From an uncultured Lachnospiraceae bacterium (lineage in GTDB: Bacteria; Bacillota_A; Clostridia; Lachnospirales; Lachnospiraceae): a DNA stretch of 40,237 nt. Below are positions 37,757 to 40,237 of this stretch, one piece after another. The stretch covers positions 1 to 40,237 of the forward strand of contig CACYDL010000207.1 in the NCBI GenBank assembly GCA_902773195.1. The letters run 5' to 3'. The number at the start of each line of letters is the position of its first letter. Position 1 is the stretch's first letter. Made by a program: the position numbers and the translations under genes. A model generated the notes under the pieces. It was not told the origin of the DNA. It worked only from the letters and a program-made list of their open reading frames with translations, and did not search any database.

Positions 37757-39958
37757 ATGAAACTGACACAGGAACAGAAGGACAAGGTGGAATCTCTGCT
37801 TTCACAGATGACGCTGGAGGAAAAGATCGGACAGATCAATCTCGAGTCCCCGTCCATCGTGGGCGGCTTTGACGTTCCCTTTGAGGAGCTGATCGAGATG
37901 ATGACGGACGGCAGGATCTCCAAGGAGGAGTTCGGCAGGATCATGGCGACCTCCACCCGGGACTACCACGAGGATGACATCCGCGCCGGCCTGGTCGGGG
38001 CGATGATGGGAGACGACCCGGTGAAGGCGAACGAGCTCCAGAAAATCGCGGTGGAGGAAAGCCGTCTCGGCATTCCCCTCATCATGGGCTTCGACGTGAT
38101 CCACGGCCTCCGCACGGTGTACCCCATCGCCATCGCCGAGGCGGGCAGCTTCGACGACGACCTCTTCCGGAGGACCGCCGGCATGGCGGCCGCGGAGTCC
38201 CGGGCCCACGGCATCACCTGGAACTTCGCGCCGATGCTCGACGTGGCGCGGGATTCCCGCTGGGGACGCGTGAGCGAAGGTCCCGGCGAGGATCCGAGGC
38301 TGGGGGCGCGCTTCGCGCGGGCGAAGATCCGCGGCCTCCAGAACGACCATTCTTCAAAGGAGAACTACGTGGCCGCCTGCGTGAAGCACTTCGTGGGCTA
38401 CGGCGCCTGCGAATCCGGCCGGGACTACAACACCACCCTGATTCCGGTCTCGCTGCTGCACAACGTCTATCTGCAGGCGTTCCGGGCGGCCGCCGAGGAA
38501 GGCGCCGCCAGCGCCATGGCCGCGTTCAACGATCTGAACGGCGTGCCCTGCACGGTGAACCCCTACGTCCTCCGGGAGGTGCTCAAGGACGGATACGGCA
38601 TGAACGGCTTCGTCGTCTCCGACGCCAACGGCATCCGGGAGTGCGTCACCCACGGCATCGCCGAGGACAACTTTGACGCGGGCGTCCAGGCGATGAACGC
38701 CGGACTGGACATGGACATGGGCACCCACATCTACAAGGATCTCATGAAGAAGGCCGTGGAGAGCGGCGAGGTCTCCATGGAGACGCTGGACGACGCGGTG
38801 CGCCGCATCCTGTCCGTCAAGGCCTGGCTCGGCCTCTTCGAAAATCCCTACGTCCCGGAGGAGAGCATCGCGCTCTACAAGGACAGCCCCGTTCCCGCCG
38901 GCCACGCGGCGCTGGCGCTGGAGGCGGCGGAGAAGTCCGTCGTCCTCCTGAAAAACGAGGACGTCCTGCCCCTCGCGAAGGACACGAAGATCAGCCTGGT
39001 GGGCGAGCTTGCCGACAGCCGCTCGGAGATCATCGGCGCCTGGGCGATGAGCTGGCAGGACAGGGACTGCGTCTCGGTCCGGGAGGGCATCGAAAAGAGA
39101 GCCTCCAACGTCCGGTATTTCCCCTGCTGCGGCCCGGAAGGCGAGCTGAACACAAAGGAGATCCAGGAGGCCGCCCAGTGGGGCGACGTGATCGTCGCGG
39201 TGCTGGGAGAGACGGACGCTATGTCGGGCGAGGCCTCGTCCAAGGCGGACATCACGCTCCCGGGCAGGCAGAGGCAGCTGCTGGAGGTCCTCCTCGAGAC
39301 GAGGAAAAAAATCGTGCTGGTGCTGATGAACGGTCGCCCGCTGGCCCTGGGCTGGGAGGACGCGCACATCCCCGCCATCGTGGAGGGCTGGCATCTGGGA
39401 ATCCGCATGGGAGACGCCGTCGCGGAGGTGCTGTTCGGCGAGAAGAACCCGGAGGGCAGGCTGAGCTCCTCCTTCCCGGCGGTCAACGGCATCGAGCCGC
39501 TCTACTACAATCACCCGAACACGGGCCGGCCGGGGAGCAAGAGCAAATTTACGTCCCGCTATCTGGACGCCCCCTTTGAAGCCCTCTATCCCTTCGGATA
39601 CGGCCTCAGCTACACGACCTTCGAATACGCGGACCTCGCGGTCCGGGAGGAGGGAGACCATCTGGACGTCGAGGTGAAGGTCCGGAACACGGGAAAGAGG
39701 GACGGCACCGAGATCGTCCAGCTCTACCTGCAGGACGTGACGGCCTCCATCGTCCGTCCGGTGAAGGAACTGAAGGACTACGCCAGGACGTATCTTGCGG
39801 CCGGCGAGGAGAAGACCGTGACGTTCCGGCTGCCGAAGCAGGACATGGGCTTCTACGACAACAGCGCCGAGTACCGGCTGGAGGACGGACTCTTCCGCGT
39901 CTACGCGGGACCGAACTCCCGCGACGGCCTGTCGGCGGAGATCCGCGTCGCGTTCTGA
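37757..39958 (+). CDS. GH3 beta-glycosidase
   Basis: This 733-residue enzyme has a GH3 TIM barrel (~1-340) with LIMGFDVIHGLRTVYPI, FAPMLDVARDSRWGRVSEG.GEDP and KHFVGYG. The nucleophile D289 is in VVSDANGI, where most members have SDW. Then come an alpha/beta sandwich (~375-560) and a fibronectin-III-like C-terminal domain (YPFGYGLSYTTFEY onward). No signal peptide, so cytoplasmic. Activity may be beta-glucosidase or beta-xylosidase; the GH43 neighbour favours xylo-oligosaccharides. Three in-frame ATGs exist (37736, 37748, 37757); the third has AGAGAGG nine bases upstream and starts with the family-typical MKLTQEQK, so I chose it. Confidence 0.92.
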   Translation: MKLTQEQKDKVESLLSQMTLEEKIGQINLESPSIVGGFDVPFEELIEMMTDGRISKEEFGRIMATSTRDYHEDDIRAGLVGAMMGDDPVKANELQKIAVEESRLGIPLIMGFDVIHGLRTVYPIAIAEAGSFDDDLFRRTAGMAAAESRAHGITWNFAPMLDVARDSRWGRVSEGPGEDPRLGARFARAKIRGLQNDHSSKENYVAACVKHFVGYGACESGRDYNTTLIPVSLLHNVYLQAFRAAAEEGAASAMAAFNDLNGVPCTVNPYVLREVLKDGYGMNGFVVSDANGIRECVTHGIAEDNFDAGVQAMNAGLDMDMGTHIYKDLMKKAVESGEVSMETLDDAVRRILSVKAWLGLFENPYVPEESIALYKDSPVPAGHAALALEAAEKSVVLLKNEDVLPLAKDTKISLVGELADSRSEIIGAWAMSWQDRDCVSVREGIEKRASNVRYFPCCGPEGELNTKEIQEAAQWGDVIVAVLGETDAMSGEASSKADITLPGRQRQLLEVLLETRKKIVLVLMNGRPLALGWEDAHIPAIVEGWHLGIRMGDAVAEVLFGEKNPEGRLSSSFPAVNGIEPLYYNHPNTGRPGSKSKFTSRYLDAPFEALYPFGYGLSYTTFEYADLAVREEGDHLDVEVKVRNTGKRDGTEIVQLYLQDVTASIVRPVKELKDYARTYLAAGEEKTVTFRLPKQDMGFYDNSAEYRLEDGLFRVYAGPNSRDGLSAEIRVAF

Positions 39959-39985
39959 CCGGAGCATGCTTCTGAGACAGCCTGC

Positions 39986-40012
39986 CGGCGGGGAGCCGCG
40001 CCGCGTTATTTA
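39986..40012 (+). terminator. Weak candidate terminator after GH3
   Basis: CGGCG (39986-39990) and CGCCG (39999-40003) form a short stem followed by CGTTATTTAA. Confidence 0.3.
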
Positions 40013-40091
40013 AGCGTCGCGCCCTCCGCCGCAGAACATTTCTCCATATCGAAAATACCGTGGGATATACGAAAGCATTCCCCGGCAGAGT

Positions 40092-40237
40092 ATGCTTGAA
40101 GCATCGAAAGCAGCTGCCGAAAAAACGGAAAGCAACGGTATTTATTCCACCTGGGAGCTGGGTCTGTCCCGCGCGGCGGGCAGCCGTCTTCATTTCCGGA
40201 ATCTCTTCACCCACGAGGACGAGGGGATCTTCTCCGA
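40092..40237 (+). CDS. Unidentified gene start, cut by window edge
   Basis: From ATG 40092 the frame is open for 48 complete codons to the edge, starting MLEASKAAAEKTESNGIYST and continuing with a polar, soluble-looking sequence (LFTHEDEGIFS). No GTG, TTG or other ATG start lies between the upstream TAA and this ATG, and the ribosome site is poor (GGCAGAG). The bases before it (40030-40090) are AT-richer than the surrounding genes. The ATG itself lies in a palindrome, ATGCTTGAAGCAT (40092-40104). I do not recognise the product. It could also be a spurious frame. Confidence 0.35.
   Translation, partial: MLEASKAAAEKTESNGIYSTWELGLSRAAGSRLHFRNLFTHEDEGIFS

Overview
The window comes from a GC-rich genome with strong GGAGG-type ribosome binding sites, CUT1-type ABC transporters without a local ATPase gene, a YesM/AraC-type two-component pair, ROK regulation, and plant-polysaccharide and uronate catabolism. 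Together these suggest a GC-rich Clostridia member, probably Lachnospiraceae-like, from a gut or rumen. This is an inference from gene style; no rRNA or other marker gene is present.

Layout. (1) Positions 1-6417: the 3' end of a small SH3-domain protein, then a minus-strand block: SpoIIE-type phosphatase, ABCG-like ATPase with an N-terminal membrane domain, ABC-2 permease with an unusual five-fold extracellular repeat, and an acyltransferase-3 protein fused to a DUF6273 module. (2) 6418-9709: L-serine dehydratase behind a repeat-bearing leader, a rhomboid protease, and a zinc-ribbon/TM2 membrane protein. (3) 9796-13896: the uronate genes uxuA-uxuB-uxaC. (4) 14145-25696: cellobiose-phosphorylase-like GH94, phosphohexomutase, sensor kinase, sugar-binding protein, two permeases, response regulator and nagA, a nearly continuous plus-strand oligosaccharide locus. 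(5) 25862-31673: an HD/kinase fusion, a complete double-glycine-leader SH3 mini-protein (paralog of the gene cut by the left edge), an MBL-fold hydrolase, a secreted ZinT-like multidomain protein and a DMT transporter. (6) 31784-40237: a ROK repressor divergent from a sugar/polyol dehydrogenase and an FGGY (L-xylulose-kinase-like) kinase, then GH43 and GH3 glycosidases, and an unidentified gene start cut by the right edge.

How the genes work together. GH94 would split imported cellobiose-type disaccharide with phosphate into glucose 1-phosphate and glucose, and the overlapping mutase gene would feed glucose 6-phosphate to glycolysis. The kinase/regulator pair flanking the transporter probably controls uptake. 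The uxu/uxa genes take glucuronate to 2-keto-3-deoxygluconate, and the GH43/GH3/dehydrogenase/kinase locus handles xylan- or arabinan-derived sugars, so the window as a whole looks like a plant cell wall utilisation region.

The least explained features are: the paralogous SH3 mini-proteins with bacteriocin-type leaders; the five 27-residue repeats in the ABC permease's extracellular loop; and several short tandem-repeat arrays in gene gaps, each with its own unit (21 to 51 bp), some of which include the end and stop codon of the neighbouring gene.
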